Notes under the pieces: generated by a model
Seen by the model: the letters and a program-made list of their open reading frames with translations, nothing else
Told to the model about the DNA's origin: nothing
Database searches by the model: none
Made by a program: the position numbers and the translations under genes
In this document: one piece after another, positions 23,632 to 38,842 of the stretch
Layout: every line of letters starts with the position of its first letter
Numbering within the stretch: position 1 is the first letter of the stretch
Source of the DNA: Tetmemena sp. SeJ-2015
Taxonomy: Eukaryota; Ciliophora; Spirotrichea; Sporadotrichida; Oxytrichidae
Length of the DNA: 64,000 bases
NCBI GenBank assembly: GCA_027382625.1
Contig: JAJKFJ010020874.1
Coordinates: 124,001 to 188,000 of the forward strand
Direction of reading: 5' to 3'

Positions 23632-26600
23632 ATGTCAGATATTGATTCAATTAGCTCGCCAGAAAAGGGTAATTTAATTATAGACTTAAGAGAGCCTATA
23701 GTTGTGAAGACAAAGTAGGATAGAGAGGACTGAAAAAGTGAGGAATATTGACCCAAATTCAGCTTTAATGAGCAAAATTCCATGCTAAAGCCTCTGCCTC
23801 TGATTAACTAAAATACGAATTAACAGCCTGAACCTTAACTACTCAAAGCGTAAGTTAATTTAAGACAAGAGTAGAGTCGATAGCATTCCTTCCTATTAAT
23901 AATTTCTTGCTAGAATGAAGAGAAGGCCGACTAAATTAAAAAATTAGTTCAATGAAGATGAAGGTTGTCAGCATTTGAAGGTAAATAATTGGCTTTGCTC
24001 CGATTGCAATTAAAAGGTTTCTTAATTTGGGAGTGTATTTGACACAAATAGTGGCAAGGTTAAAACGTTTATGCAAGTTGTCTTAATAAAAGTAAAAATT
24101 ATCCTTTTGTGTCTATGAAAATGACTTCTTAGAAGATTTCATGCTCTCTAATTTGAACATGGCCTAAAATATGGAGAGCTACTACTCTCGGTAATCGACT
24201 GGTCAAAATGATTCTGAGTAGTAAAACTCTTAACAGGAATTAGATGGAATGAAATCACACCAATCGAACATTAAATAACAACAGAACATTGCATACAATC
24301 GCTTTTAATGTTTTCAATTCTATTATAAGCATTAAAATATATCTTAAATGCTGGTTAAAATGTGAAGGAGCCTGAAATAATTTACTAACAGTATTAGCCC
24401 TAAAATACCTCCCAACTCAGAGAGTACTTAAACTTTCTGTTGTGTAAGAGCATAAAGAAGGTGAATAAATCGGGCGCGAAAAATTATCTTGGTACAGGAA
24501 ACTTCAAAGGAATCTCTAAAAGGCTTTTGAAATACCTTCAAGAGAAGGAGTTAAATAATAAGAAGCTCTTATAGAAGTACTGTAACGATATTCTCTTATT
24601 CGACTCAACCTTTGAAAGTGGAAATTTATTGTAGGCGGAGATGATAAACTCTCATGAGTATCAGCTTTATATGCAAGTGGACACGAATACTCGAGGACAC
24701 TAGCAATGGTTTTACTTCAAGGTTAAAAATGCGAAACCAGATAGGAAATACGTTTTCAGAATCATGAACTTCACAAAGCCTGGGTTGGTGAGGTCAAGTA
24801 ATTAGAAAGGCTCAAAGCAATAAGAAGGCTAAGATTCCTTAACCAATCATCTTTTTTAATCAGTCATTAAGGCACTTAAATTAATTAGAATGAAAACGAT
24901 GAGCCTATATAAAATCCAGACGCAGGATTTGTTGGACCTGCATTTTTGGGCTAGAAAAAGCAAGAGCATCTTTAAAGAATCCACTTTTAATACAAAGGGT
25001 AGACGAGTTGGCAATAAATAGACTCAGATAAGTTAGAGTTTGTAAAAACTGATGTTCCTCGCAAGAGAAAGGATATTCTTGCAGCGGCTCAGGATAGTGA
25101 TCAGGAAGATATCGCTGAGTATATTAAGTTATTTAATTTCTTATTGAGGAATAAATAGATGAGAACGGAAAATAGAGCAAAGCAAAACAGTAGAAAAAGA
25201 GAAAAGCGCAATTCTATTACGCACTATAGTTTGAATTTCAATTCACTGAAGCCAAAGGATCAGTTCGTTTTGCATTTTCAATTCCTCAAACTCTTAGCCA
25301 AACTACCTTTACATATCTAGAAAAAGAAGCATACATGAGTTCATAAAGGCTTGAAGAACCCTATCTTGAAGAAGATGATTTAAATCAAATAGCTAGGCAG
25401 GGAAAGAGTGGCAAAAAATCCCTCAATCCATCTTACTTTAAAGTTGAATTACCATCTAAGGGGATATTTTACAGAAGGGAGGAGCTAGCAAAGAGCATTT
25501 GCGGACTGCCACTATATTAGATCGTGATAAGCAAGGATAGTAAGAATTACAAAAGAAGGCCTATTGTTATCATAACTTCAAGAGTTCATGCAGCTGAAAC
25601 CCCAGCAAGTCACGTCTATGATGGTATTTACGAATTCTTGACTTCAAATACATACTAACCTTTATTTTTTACTAAGCAAGAGGCTTGAGAAAGCTTTACA
25701 CTTTTATTCTTGTCCCTACTCTAAATCCTGACGGCATAGTGAGTGGAAACTATAGAAGTTCTGTGTCAGGAGTAGATCTAAATAGATAATGGATTCAGCC
25801 AGATTAAGATATCCATCCATTTATCTTTTTACCATCCTGAGATATTTGCAATAAAAAACCTCATGCGGTAACTATACGAGGTTGAAAAGAGAAAACTCTG
25901 GATCTTCTGCGATTTACACGGACACTCGAAGAAAAAGAACTGCTTCTTCTATGGTTGCAATACTGCAGCAAATGGAGGATTTCTGAGCTGGACTATAGTA
26001 AGATTGTTGCCAAGAATATTTGCAAGGAAGACTCACTTCTTCAACTTTAAGGACTGCAGATTTAAAGTTGAGCCTTACAAGTTAGGAACTGGAAGAGTAG
26101 TCGCATGGAAATAGTTTCTCATTACTCACTCTTTCACATTGGAAAGTAGTTTCTATGGGTATGATTATGGAGAAGATTCCCACAAATGCTTTGCAGAAAG
26201 AGACTATAGGGAAGTTGGAGCGAAGCTTTGTTCGTCCATCTATGAATTACACTTTCTCTGGAAATCTATTAGGAATGAATTGAGGTTAACGCAAGGGTGG
26301 TTGAAGCCTCGAAAGCTTATAGAGATCACTGGAGTGCCTGCAGCCTAACTTTTGAACGAAGAACTTATGAAGAAAAAAAAAGAGGAATAGAAGCGGAAGG
26401 CAATTGAGCAGTATGAGTAATTTCTTAAGAAGTTTTATAATAACAACATACCTATAAATTTAACTGCACAGACATCAGATAAAAAGAAGTCTTTATTTTA
26501 TTATAATAAGAAAACTAAAGGCCTTCATTAGAATTAACAACCTACAGATTAAACTAAAGCCAAATCTTCAACTTACTATTCAAATAAATTCATCAATACA

Positions 26601-29600
26601 AAGCAAGGCTTTAACTAAACCATACTCAATAATCAAAATTAAAACTCTGAAAAGAGTAGAAACCATATGCTTAACTCATTTAATTTAAGATATTTCTAGA
26701 AGTAAAAAAATGATTAAAGGAAAACTTGAGTTTTTGTTTTTAAATCTAAGTTTTTACTTTATATTTAACTCAAATAGCAACAGCTACTCTAAGCATTAGC
26801 AATCAAACTCAAGTCTACAAAATGAAACTCCAACCATAGAAGACTATGAGACTCTTTACAAGAAACTTCTAGGGCTAGTGAAAATCTAAGCTTTGGTGAG
26901 AGGATATCTGGCTCGAAAGCGAATCATTATCCCCAGGGTCAAAGTATTTTAGAGACCCTCTTTTAAGAAGAATCTTCCAGGAGAAAGTAGCACAGTTAAC
27001 TCGCCCAAGAATATGATTTTGCAGGGTGGGAATAGAATTGAAGATGCACTCGATAAAATGAACTGGAGAGAGTATTTCTAAGAGTAGGAACTGGAAGAGG
27101 CCTTTGAAAATGTTGAAGTTAAGAAGATAGATGACCCTCATGACGATTTCTCAGATGGAAGCAGCTCCAATCCATCTATCGACAACCTTGATAAACATTA
27201 TACTTTATATGCTTTATCCACATTTTTTGTGTATAACTTGTTTACTAGGATATAGCAGAGAGAATTTACAACTTCAAGCCGAGCAAGGGCTACGATAAGC
27301 TATTAAAGGAGGCACGGGATTAATTTGAAAGAGAACTTCTCTCTCAAGAACAACTAGACTAGCAAAGAATGATTTAACTCATAGATGATACTTTCTCTCC
27401 AAAGAATTCTTCATTAATTCTTCTATTAGCTTTTTTAATAGAACTCGGATCCTCATTCAAGCTAAGCACTCAAGCAACTATTTCTGAAGCAAAACACATC
27501 AGTTAAGAAGAGTCTTAAAGCTCAAAAGACTATGGCTGATTCAAAATCTCTGGCTAACTAAAAAATGCAGAGTATCCAAGAAAATTCAGGGTCATTAGCA
27601 GACAGGAATCTAAATCGAAAGGATTCCAATCCAAAGATTCAAAATATTAGAGAGAAGTTTTAAGCAGGTCTTGCTCAAAGGAAAAGTCCCTATCATCCTC
27701 AGTTTTACAATACAGGCATGAATATTGATCAACAGATACTCAAGAAATCTAATAAAGTGATTTTAATACAAGCCATATTTGTGGATCTAACTTTTATTAT
27801 ACCTAGAGTCCTATAGCTAACGATCAGAGTTCTAGCTACCCTCTCACTACTCATTCAATCTTCGAAAGCAAAGCTCTTAACAAGGCTCAAATGTTACAAC
27901 CCAAGCTCTAAGTAGGGCTTTTATTATTTTTTGGCAAACTCAGTATCCATAGAGTCTGACACATATCTCAACTTAGCAATTAAAGGTGTTTCAACAATAG
28001 CAGATGAATTAGATCGGTAGAAGAGAGAACATCTCCTAGGTTATTAAGGATTGCTTCATCACCAAGAAAATTAGCAACTAGTTACCCCAGAATATTCAAT
28101 AGCAGTTGACTATGCAAGACGATTTTTCAAGGAATCATGGATAAGTCAAGGGAAAGAAGATGAATACCACTGGAGAGGGACAGAGGATGCACTCTCTCCA
28201 CTCTAATTTATACTTAATTAGGATCAAGAATTGTCAAGAAACGTTGTTTAGTAAGGTGTATATAGCAACAGCTCTTTCCAAAATCAGAACCAAAATTCAC
28301 TACTCATGAATACCAACAACCAAGTTTACAATACTCAGAAGATCAAGTTTATCCAAACGCAAGCCAAAAGAATGAAGTCGCAAGCAATAACTTAATCATA
28401 AATCACAGCTTAGCCCTAACAGACTTTGCATCATTTCTCAGGTTAAAATAGACCTTCTTTTAAGGCATCGAACCAGCTAAGTTAAAAGGACAGCAATGAA
28501 GTGACAAGGGATCAGGCTTCTCAGTTTTATTTGCCTAATTAGCAGAACCAATTCTCTAGATAGGTAGCTTACAACAATCTTAATTTATTCTTATCCTACT
28601 TAAGGGTTGCAAGGATAGAGTCTCTCCGATAACAAGAGATAAAACGCTTATTTCTCAGGGAATACGAACCACTACGATTAGGAGAGATTAATGATGATGC
28701 TCCAGCAAAATTAAATAGGACTGCCTGTTCATACTTAGTCTGATGATGATAATTTGAATCTTAGTAGTTAGCAATATGACTAGTAGTCACTTTTCAAGCA
28801 GTATATTTAAAGCTAACTACAAAGAAAGCACTTTACAGAGCAGCTAGGATTTCCACAGTAATCTCTAGGTGGATTGAAAGATATTGAAGATGAGAATTCC
28901 AACAATAGGAGGTGCCAATATTTTGATATAGTCTTTTAATTTGTACAACGAACTTGTAGCAGAGAGAAGTTTGATGAGCAATAGCAAATCGCAGTCTCTT
29001 TCTCAAAACATGAGCCGAAGTAAGCACTTCACAAGATCAGAATCTAAGCAAAGATCCACTCACTTCAATGATTCCTTACATAGCAATCAGTTGATTCAGC
29101 AGACTATAGCTGCTTCAACTCACAGCAGGCAGTAAAATCTTAACCACTAGAGTAATTAGTTTTACACACAGATGCCTATAAGTAGTGATTTCCTAGATCA
29201 GGAGAGTGAGAAGCTCCAAAGTTATCAAAGCGTCAGTTAGTCAGTGAATACGCAGTCCTTTAAGGGAAACAAAGTTAAGTCCCTAGGCTTAAACTCTGAG
29301 CATGTTGTCTCAATTTAGCCTCAAAATGATAACCATATTTTAGTGAGCCTATGTAAACTTATAATATTTTGCAGAAGATAGTGATCTAAAGACAGAGCGT
29401 TGAAAATGACAACGTACCGAATCAAGTACTCAATCCCTTAACTTAGCAAGTCAGACTTCCTAAAATAGATGCTCCTTTAACTTATTTTCTTCCGATTATC
29501 AATGGGTTGACTCAAAGCAACAACTACAATAAAAAAGCGAAAGAGATCATTAAAGAGTCAAAGAGCTTCAAAAATTAACTCCAAATTGCTCATCTCAATG

Positions 29601-30950
29601 CAATTTCTTAATTTATATCTTAATAAAGCATAAAATGCAATGAAGAATGAAGGGAACAAAAATTCCATAATCAGCCATATTCCAGGTCACCAATCTTTCT
29701 AGGACATTTCTCAACCTTTCTCAAACGCAGAGCTCATCAAACAAATTCAACAGACTCCAGAGGGACAAGCTTTACTGCAATCCATAATTTACAAGCAAAA
29801 CAAAAGAATAGCTTCTCAAGGCTTCAGAGAAGGGATCGTTATCCTAGACACTCAGACAGAATTTCCAAATGAACAATTCTTTTTTAACTAATCTTTTAAA
29901 TAAAAAGGTTTATAATTCTAAATAATCTTAATTAGATTTTAAATTGCATTTACGATGCTATTTTTTTAATTAAAATGAGCAGTTGTTAAAAGTTGGTTCA
30001 AACACCCTGATGCCGATGATTGGGCAGCAAGCAGTTTCTGAGCAGGCCTTGGACGACGACATAATTTTCAAAATAAAGAACATTTACTCTGAGATGCGGA
30101 ACGCCACTCAGCAGCAGTTACACAACTATAACTATTTATTATTCTATCAAATGAGCAAGAACAGCAGGATAGGCACTATAGCAGTAAAGGCTATTATTTA
30201 TACTTACTTGTTTTATTCATTCCGCAGGGTGGTCAACCCTCTATCGATAAAGACTCTTAGAATAATATGTCCACCACTTATCAGCAGCCAGTTCAAGAGA
30301 CCAGAAATATTCCAATCAAGGCAGTAAACCAAAACAGCAGAATCAATCAGCTTTCTTCTCCAGACTCTCAATCTCTGCCCTAACTGGCTATCAACAGGAC
30401 AGCTAAGAGTTTTCAATTGCTTCTAATCCCCAAATTACTAACCTCAGAGCAGCAGCCCAACCCACTTAATACAAGAGTTAGCAGATCAATCTAGCCACAA
30501 GTAGCTAAATTTAAAGTCCGTGGAAAAATACATAGATATATCAATTAATTATATTCTCTATTTTTGAAATAAAGATCAACACGTTATTAAATTATATCTT
30601 ATTTATATTTGTCCTTATATTCCTTTTTCTTTAAATCCAAAATTGGATTATAACTTCCGAAGAATTCCCTAAAAGCAATTTTTAGGATATTGTGGGCATT
30701 TTCATCTCTTATAAATGAGATATTGAAATAAATTTTTATTCTATATAAAATCAAGTAGAACGATTTAGAGGTGTCTTACAGTCAACAGCAAGAGCAGTCT
30801 GGAGTCAGCTAAAAGCTAAGCTCTATTCAAAGCTAGGAACGAGTTACCCATCACTACAAGACTCAGAATGAAGTAGAAAACAACCAAGAACAAAGAAAGC
30901 AACCAATGGTCAGACATCAGTCTCCATTTGTTCAACATAGAAGGAAATGA
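23632..30950 (+). CDS. AGBL: Cytosolic carboxypeptidase-like protein (M14, AGBL/CCP) with IQ motif and long Q-rich tail
   Basis: ATG 23632 (MSDIDSISSPEKGNLIIDLR). The CCP N-domain is clear near 24,600 (FDSTFESGNLLQAEM; NTRGHQQWFYFKVKNA). The zinc peptidase domain runs about 25,440-26,320: HxxE in SRVHAAETPASHVYDG, NPDG in LVPTLNPDGIVSGNYR, third zinc ligand in FCDLHGHSKKKNCFFYG, and catalytic Glu in TLESSFYGYDYG. CCPs remove glutamates from tubulin tails, so an axonemal or microtubule role is expected. An IQ motif (KIQALVRGYLARKR) follows near 26,890, then a very long Ser/Gln/Asn-rich tail. IESs at 25653-25669, 25813-25831, 27190-27248, 27403-27439 and 29867-29972 support continuity. A TGA at 26727 must lie in an interruption for the fusion to hold; otherwise the peptidase ends there and a second gene follows. 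TGA at 30948-30950. Confidence 0.82.
25653..25669. other. IES, 17 nt, pointer TACTAA
   Basis: TACTAA at 25653-25658 and 25670-25675. Excision joins FLTSNTYQ to ARGLRKLYTFI in the peptidase domain. Confidence 0.88.
25813..25831. other. IES, 19 nt, pointer CCATCC
   Basis: CCATCC at 25813-25818 and 25832-25837. Excision joins QPDQDIHP to EIFAIKNLMRQL, the expected CCP sequence. Confidence 0.9.
27190..27248. other. IES, 59 nt, pointer GATA
   Basis: GATA at 27190-27193 and 27249-27252. Excision joins PSIDNLD to IAERIYNFKPSKGYD in frame. Confidence 0.7.
27403..27439. other. IES, 37 nt, pointer AGAA
   Basis: AGAA at 27403-27406 and 27440-27443. Excision joins DTFSPK to NSDPHSSQALKQ in frame. Confidence 0.65.
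29867..29972. other. IES, 106 nt, pointer AAATGA
   Basis: AAATGA at 29867-29872 and 29973-29978 flanks a very AT-rich block. Excision joins DTQTEFPNE to QLLKVGSNTLMP. Confidence 0.75.
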
Positions 30951-31127
30951 TTCCTAAACTCTCCAAGTCTAACACTTTTTGGATTTAACTAAAGTTTGAT
31001 GAGTATTTCTACTATAATTATATCAATTTGCTTTTTGATTTAAAGAAATTTGTTCATAATTTCGCTCTATATAAGCAAGAGTATAGGTAAATCCTGCAAG
31101 CTAAAAGGTATTTTATATCTTTATTCT

Positions 31128-33037
31128 TCATTCCAATTTATCATCATCGTCATCATCACCGCCTTATGCGAAATTCTATTGCTGCAACTAGCCCTGATAA
31201 TGCTATTGTATGCCCTCTCCAAAATTGATATAAATATTGATCTTGTTTTAGTCAGTGCTAGTCATTGGGAAAGTCTTCTCATAAAGTAGAGCAATTACTC
31301 TCTCTTGACTCAGCAGCAGTTCAATCACTCTTTCTCTTTCTGACTGAGTGAGGTCACTCAAGTCCTCGTTGTCCATCCCAACTGCAGAACCAAGCAATTT
31401 AAAATTAAAGCCCACCCTGACTGATGAACTTAGCTCCACCAAGAGTTTGAGTAATCTTCTTCTGTGACCCTCTCCTCTCACTTCTAACTGTCTCCACAGT
31501 TTCTCTCAACAGGTGCTCTAGTTCAGTCTTGCCTTGCATCTCTCTCTGGTACTATAGTCTACTCAATAATTTACAAATATTGTAATCATCCTGAGTGACT
31601 TCCTCTCGTTGTCAAGCATCTTCTTCAGTTTCTCTATGACTCTCTCATACCTCTTAATCTTCTCCTCCTCAGTCTCTACTTTCCTCGGAGGCTGGTACAC
31701 TAACGTCTACTGTCCCTGCATTGCACCAGCTGCATTCAAGAAGATAGACTTCTAACTCAATAGAATATAGACCAATTTCTAATTGGAAGCGGAGCGATTG
31801 GTTCCTCTGGTGTTAAGCTGCGATCTCTTGTTTATTCCACTAAAAATGAATAATTTGATTATAGATATTTCACTAGCATCTCTAGCTTTGCCACTCATCT
31901 TGCTTTGCATGCCCACTGCATTAGATTAGGCATCCATCTCTGCACCGTCCATGTCCATTTCATCAGCCTCCTCGTCCTCACCCAGCTCTTCTTTCCTCTC
32001 CTGGACAACTCTGGAATAGAACTCTATCTCCTCCCTCACCTTTGCGTTCTCCTTCTTCTGCATCACCAACTGTTTCACCAACAGCTCTCTGTCGTTCTCT
32101 TGTTGCTAGATACTCACCTTTGAGCTCCTAGTTCTTCTTCATAAGAGCTCTGTTCTCGTTGTCGATCCTCTGCGCTATGTTGGTAATCAATTCCAAATGG
32201 TGGTGCAACTCGTTCTCCCTGTCCTTGAGGTCTGCAGCCTAGTCACCCTTCTGAGTCTTCCTCTCCTCGATCTTCTTCTTCATCTTTGAGAGCTCACTGT
32301 TGAACTTCCTCACTATGTCCTTCTCTTGCTCCTCCTTCAGCTTCTTAGTCTTAGGCTGAATGCCGTCGATGTTATCATCAAAATCAAAAGTCTATCATCT
32401 AGCTGAGACTTGAGGGCATCAATTATTCTCAAGTTCTTTTTGTAGGCGTCGTTCTCGTAGCCATACCTGACACGCAACTCTCTCTGCAGGTCTTCGATGT
32501 GCTTGCGATACTCCAGTTCTCTCTTTTAGTATCGGTCTTGTCTGCGTTGAAGGTCCTCTTGGATTTTCTTGTTCTCCTCAACTTGCGACTCTAACTTGAC
32601 TGAGATATCTCCATACATCTGGTACCATTCATTCAAAATAAAGGAAGACAAATACTTTCATGACTCTTAATGTCTATAATCAATCATAGACTTAACATTT
32701 TTAAAGTCCTTGATGTCTTTTCCCAACTCTAGCAGCACATTATTGAGAATTAAAGTTCATTTGTCAGAAAAGGAATGATGATAATTTAGTTGAGACACTT
32801 ACGAAGATGAGGAGGCTGTGGTTCTCCATTATTTTGATTCAGCTGTTACTGCCTGCCCACACCTGCTTTCTTCTGCGCTGCAGATCCTGCACCTCCCGCC
32901 ACCTTCGCATTTGACTGTGATTCAGGCCTTCCTCCTTTCTTGCCTAAAAAGATTAATCCCCTAAATAATTTACCAGTAGCGTCAGTTGACTTATTCAAGA
33001 CGCTTTCAATATTTTTCATAGCTTTGTCGATGTCCAT
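31128..33037 (-). CDS. Coiled-coil protein with acidic C-terminus
   Basis: ATG at 33037 (MDIDKAMKNIESVLNKSTDA), TGA at 31128-31130. After a Gly/Ala/Lys-rich linker come long coiled coils: WYQMYGDISVKLESQVEENK, then YRKHIEDLQRELRVRYGYEN, then ENELHHHLELITNIAQRIDN, then VETEEEKIKRYERVIEKLKK. The C-terminus contains SERERVIELLLSQERVIALL followed by an acidic, Gln-rich tail (GGDDDDDDKLE). The style is that of axonemal or basal-body coiled-coil proteins, but I cannot name the family. Interruptions near 32,390 and 32,640-32,810 and homopolymer indels near 32,110 and 31,480 remain. Upstream, no TGA separates it in one frame from the MAP kinase gene. Confidence 0.65.
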
Positions 33038-33287
33038 CTCTTCTCCTTTTTCAAATATAATATTTTACAACTATCTCAAAGCATTCTCTTTCATTACAGA
33101 AGAGAAAGAGAGAGAATTTGATATAGATGATTTATGAATCGTCTTGATAATATAAGTGATGAACTAAAATGCAATATTTGGAAAGACTTAATAAAACTTA
33201 ACCTCTGCCTTCCTTCCATCCATTTCCATCCTCCTTAACACTATAATAATCTGCTGTCCTAAAGAGTGAAGTGAATTTTGAATCTAC

Positions 33288-34815
<1,528 letters not shown>

Positions 34816-34925
34816 TCTCTTACCACATTAAGAAAATTCCATCCAACTCTACTCTCTAGTATAAGTCCTCATAAGTATAAATTATAGGTGATTCTTAAAA
34901 CTACATTTTGGAGCAAACTTTATAG

Positions 34926-36583
34926 TCATAATAAAAGATAAAAAGCTTCTATAAGATACAAAGAAAGAGACCAAATTCTGGTTAAAGCAAGGCAAGTATA
35001 AATAAATTATTTATGGTGGTTTCTCAAATAACTATCTCTGGGTTTTGATGGTCTCTAAAATTATACTATTTCTGATTCCTTCTATCCAAGTGTTCTTATT
35101 GCTATTATCTTAATGAAAGTTTAAGGAACCACTTGCATTTTGAATCCTTTCCAAAAGCTAGTTGATTTAGTTGAACTTCTCGCTCTTCTCCTCTTACTGC
35201 AGCTACTTGAAGGGAGTCTTGAGGGATGAAAGACTGTTGATGAGGGAGTTAGCGATATCTGGGGACTGTATTTAGCTCATCATGTTCTTCTGAGTGAAAT
35301 ACTTTACATAGAGACCCACCACGTTCCTCAGATTGAAGTTGCTGGCTCTCTCCTACTTTGATGTGTCTTCTTCTTTTCTCCTACTGTGAGAGGATCGCCG
35401 AGAATTCTTGCTTGAGGAAGGTGGCCTGAGCAATCTTTCAACTTCAGTATTCACATTAAGATCTACTTTGTGACTCAGAATCAAGTAGACAAGCACTGCT
35501 TTCATCTTCTGAGTGGCAGAGAGTTAGTGCGACAAGTTATTCTCTTATCCAAAGTGCAGTCTCTTCAGGAAGTTGAAAGACACCTGCGAAGTTTGCTCTT
35601 CCTCTTGTAGCTAGCTTACGAGACTTGCTACTTTCAGAGGGAGGATGATCAAGTATCCACTCTTTATTTTGTGGATAAGTTGGTTGAGAATCATGATTGT
35701 GGAGTATTCTTGCGACTTCTTGTGCTTCGCATCCTTACTTATGTTAATTTAAAAAACAGCAACATATTTTGAATGTTGTAGAGGTTGTGATGCACTAGAT
35801 ACTTACACTTGCTACTAGACACTTCCTCTTCGATGGCTTCTTCTGGGTTGTCAGGCTGACTCAGCAACTCTAAAACGTTCCTCTATTTACTTTCTAAATT
35901 CTCTTGCTTCTCATTGATGATTGAGTTTTGCTAATTTGTATCGCAATATGCGCATTAGATAGAAGAAGTTTCTGACAGTTTCAAAAGCATTTAGACAGAG
36001 TATTCAATCACAGGTAGTTGATACTTCACATAATAAACTATCTCCTCACCCACAGCATTTTCCAAATTTGGCTTTTAAAGAGTGCTAAACTCTTTTTAAG
36101 GAATTTCTGTTCATAGAAAGGAGGGAAGTATCTTGGTTGTTTTGAGGCTCTAAAATTAAAATATTACTGCCCGCGTCCTCAATCTACAGAGGAACTATAC
36201 TCTTTGTGGATTGACTTTTATTTTCCTCTATTATTTCTTGTTGGTGTACTTAGTTTTTAATGTTTTCCTTTCTCTAGTTGCCCTTCTTCCACATTTGAAT
36301 GAGTTTGTATGCTTGTTTGAATTTGTATTCCTTGAATATTTGGAGAACCATCTTGCCGATCTTATACTTCTTGAGTTGGCTGTAATTTATATCCTGGGCT
36401 ATCTTGGATATCATGAGGAAGGTCTCTTTGAGTTGCTGCTTGAGGTTTAGATGACCCTTTATTTGGATTCAGTCCTTGCAGGCCTGGGTGTTTTCGAGGT
36501 AGGTTTCGGGCGAAAATTGTAAAAAAGAAAGGAGTCTGTTCCGCACGTGGCAAAGATACAGGTGCTACGATGAGCTAGGCCAT
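34926..36583 (-). CDS. Protein with TFIIS N-terminal-like (LW) domain
   Basis: Proposed ATG at 36583 (MAQLIVAPVSLP); an upstream in-frame ATG at 36814 is an alternative start. Near 36,430-36,270 the helical segment LKQQLKETFLMISKIAQDIN, continuing through YKIGKMVLQIFKEYKFKQAY to KLIQMWKKG, resembles TFIIS/IWS1/LEDGF N-terminal domains (KIGK.V..L.K...........WK). These bind transcription elongation factors. The remainder is Ser/Gln-rich and ends in LLERIQNASGSLNF and an uncertain tail; the TGA used is 34926-34928. At least two frame breaks near 36,500 (poly-T/poly-A) make the N-terminus unreliable. Confidence 0.5.
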
Positions 36584-36952
36584 CCCCCAAAGTTATACAT
36601 AATAATAATTAAATAAATATACAGTATGTTATAAATATATAAAAGTATAAAAGTATAGATATTTTTGATTATTAAAGTTAGAGGCAGAGGTATCGAACAT
36701 TTCCGAGGAGATTTAAAGCTAATCGTCATTGTTAGAGGAGATGCTCAGAATTTTAGTTAATAGTTTTAGGTTTGCAGTAGTGGTGGTGGTTTGGAACTAT
36801 CGTTGGGCGTGCATCTATGTAAAAATAAAAAGAGAAGAAGATAGTTACAGGTATTGATGTTTGCTTCAAATATGCGTGCTTAAATTTACAAATTAAACTT
36901 TAAATTTCTTTCTTCAATATTTATAATATCTCCTGACTTATTTTGCGAAGTA

Positions 36953-38640
36953 ATGAATCGTTGTTCGAATAATAAAAAGAATATAAGTTTAATGGATAGC
37001 AGAATGAGCCAGCAAAATTTACAAAGAGGTTACCAAAATAATCCAGCAACTGACAATCTCTATGGTAAGTTACAAATAAATACACAACTAATCCTATATA
37101 AATATAATAAGCATAATAATAATTAGAAGTAATTTATAGAACTATTTTATATAATTTTGCTATTTTTTAAGCAAACTTATTTTATTTATTATATGTTTTA
37201 TATATTAGATGTTTATTGATATGAAGCTTTGAAGATTGGTAATAATTATTGTTAGGGCTTTAGAGAGACGGGAGACAGGTGGAACAGACGCAGCAGAGAG
37301 ATGCCGAGAGAGTAAGCCCACTACTGACTCCTAATAATTTGTATAGATCGACCAGCAGATCAGTAAGGTGAACGTAAAGCGACAGGTAGTCAAGAAAGAC
37401 AAGGACGAAAAAGAGTAACAAAATTTCAATTATTCATCATCCTCTTATAGTGTGCGAATTGAAAAGCTGAAGGGCATCAACGTCAAGCTCCGCAACAAAC
37501 TCAAAGAGCTCAACCAGCTGCTCGAGAAGACCCTCGAGAAAGCCAACGCCAGAAAGCTCTACAAGAACAAGGACTCCTCCAAGCCGCAACAGGACATCCA
37601 GCACCAGATCCAAGTCAAGCAGAAGGAACTCAAGAACTCCTAAAACTAAATAGAACTCTACAAGAAGGAAATACAAAACCTCCAGTCTAAGATTGAGCAA
37701 TTATCAGGAGTGGATAAGATCCTCGCTCTCGAAACTAAGCTAAAGGACAGTCTGAAAGAGAAAATAGACTCTAGAAAAGAAAGTGAAGGAACTGGAGAAA
37801 CAACACAAGAACTAGGGCAAAGCTCTGGAGAAACTGGCTAATGAGGAGGAGTACCAGGCTAAGATGAAGTCCCTGGTGGATGAGCTAAGAGTCTGGAAGG
37901 AGAAGGTCAAGAAGCTAGAACTGCAATAGGAGAAGGAGGAGAACTCCCGCAAGAACCAGACTGAGAAGATAGCTTAGGTGCAGGAGGAGAATAAGCGTTA
38001 CTAATCTCAGATAGACTAACTCAAGGCCAAGAAGGGAATAATCGACCAAGAGATGGGGAAGGAGACCACTTCCAAGGAGGAGTTGGAGAGACTGGAGATG
38101 GAGAAGAGGAGGCTAGAGGAGCAGATAGCCGAGGAAGAGAAGAAGCACAAGCAGGAGATGAGGAAGTGGGAGAAGAAGATCTAAACTAGCGAGCAGAAGC
38201 TGGATTCCCTCAACAAAGAACTTAAAGAGAAGGAGCAGGAAAACAGGATCAGCAAACTCAAGATCAAGGAAATGCGAAGACTCCTCAAGCACAACCAGCT
38301 CAAGCCTCTCAATAACTAGACAAATGCTATTGCATAAGTATAAAGTGTATGTTACATCTTTTAATTCAAAGTTTCATAATTGAATAACGGTTTGAGTGAT
38401 CAGGTAGAGACAGGCAGTCATGTGTCGTAGAGCAATCATTCGTAAGTTCAGCTTGCTCCCTTGAGTAAGGACAGTCTGCAGCAGCACAATAGAAAGATAA
38501 AGCAGGGTGGTGACCACAAGTCTTTATTAGCATTTATTTATGATAAGAGAGATAGCAGCAAGTCCTCCAAGAGCAGCGATGATGACGATAACAGGGATGG
38601 CAAAACTTTCTTAACTAATGGTAATAAGCATAGGTAGTGA
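36953..38640 (+). CDS. Long coiled-coil protein, function unknown
   Basis: ATG 36953 (MNRCSNNKKNISLMDSRMSQ); a second in-frame ATG is MDSRMSQQ. TGA at 38638-38640. A first intron starts GTAAGT near 37,064 and ends near 37,258, and a second lies at about 37,311-37,346. From about 37,450 to 38,310 it is an almost continuous highly charged coiled coil (KLKGINVKLRNKLKELNQLL; EEQIAEEEKKHKQEMRKWEK), followed by a Ser/Asp/Lys-rich tail (SSKSSKSSDDDDNRDGK). One frame break near 37,765 in an AAAA/TAG context is probably a base-call error. GC content is higher in the coil region than in neighbours. Confidence 0.7.
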
Positions 38641-38842
38641 GTTCACTTTTTAGCAATATTTTTCCTCTTTTAATTGTAAGGTAAAGTCCCAAATAACTCT
38701 TAGGGATGTGTGATATTAGAGGTATAAGACTTTTTTCGAATAGAGTTGCAAATTAAATGACTATAATCGGTTGCTAACTTTGACAAAAATAATTCACAAA
38801 TGAGCAGTATTAGAGTTTACTAAGTTTATAGTTATTAACCAG

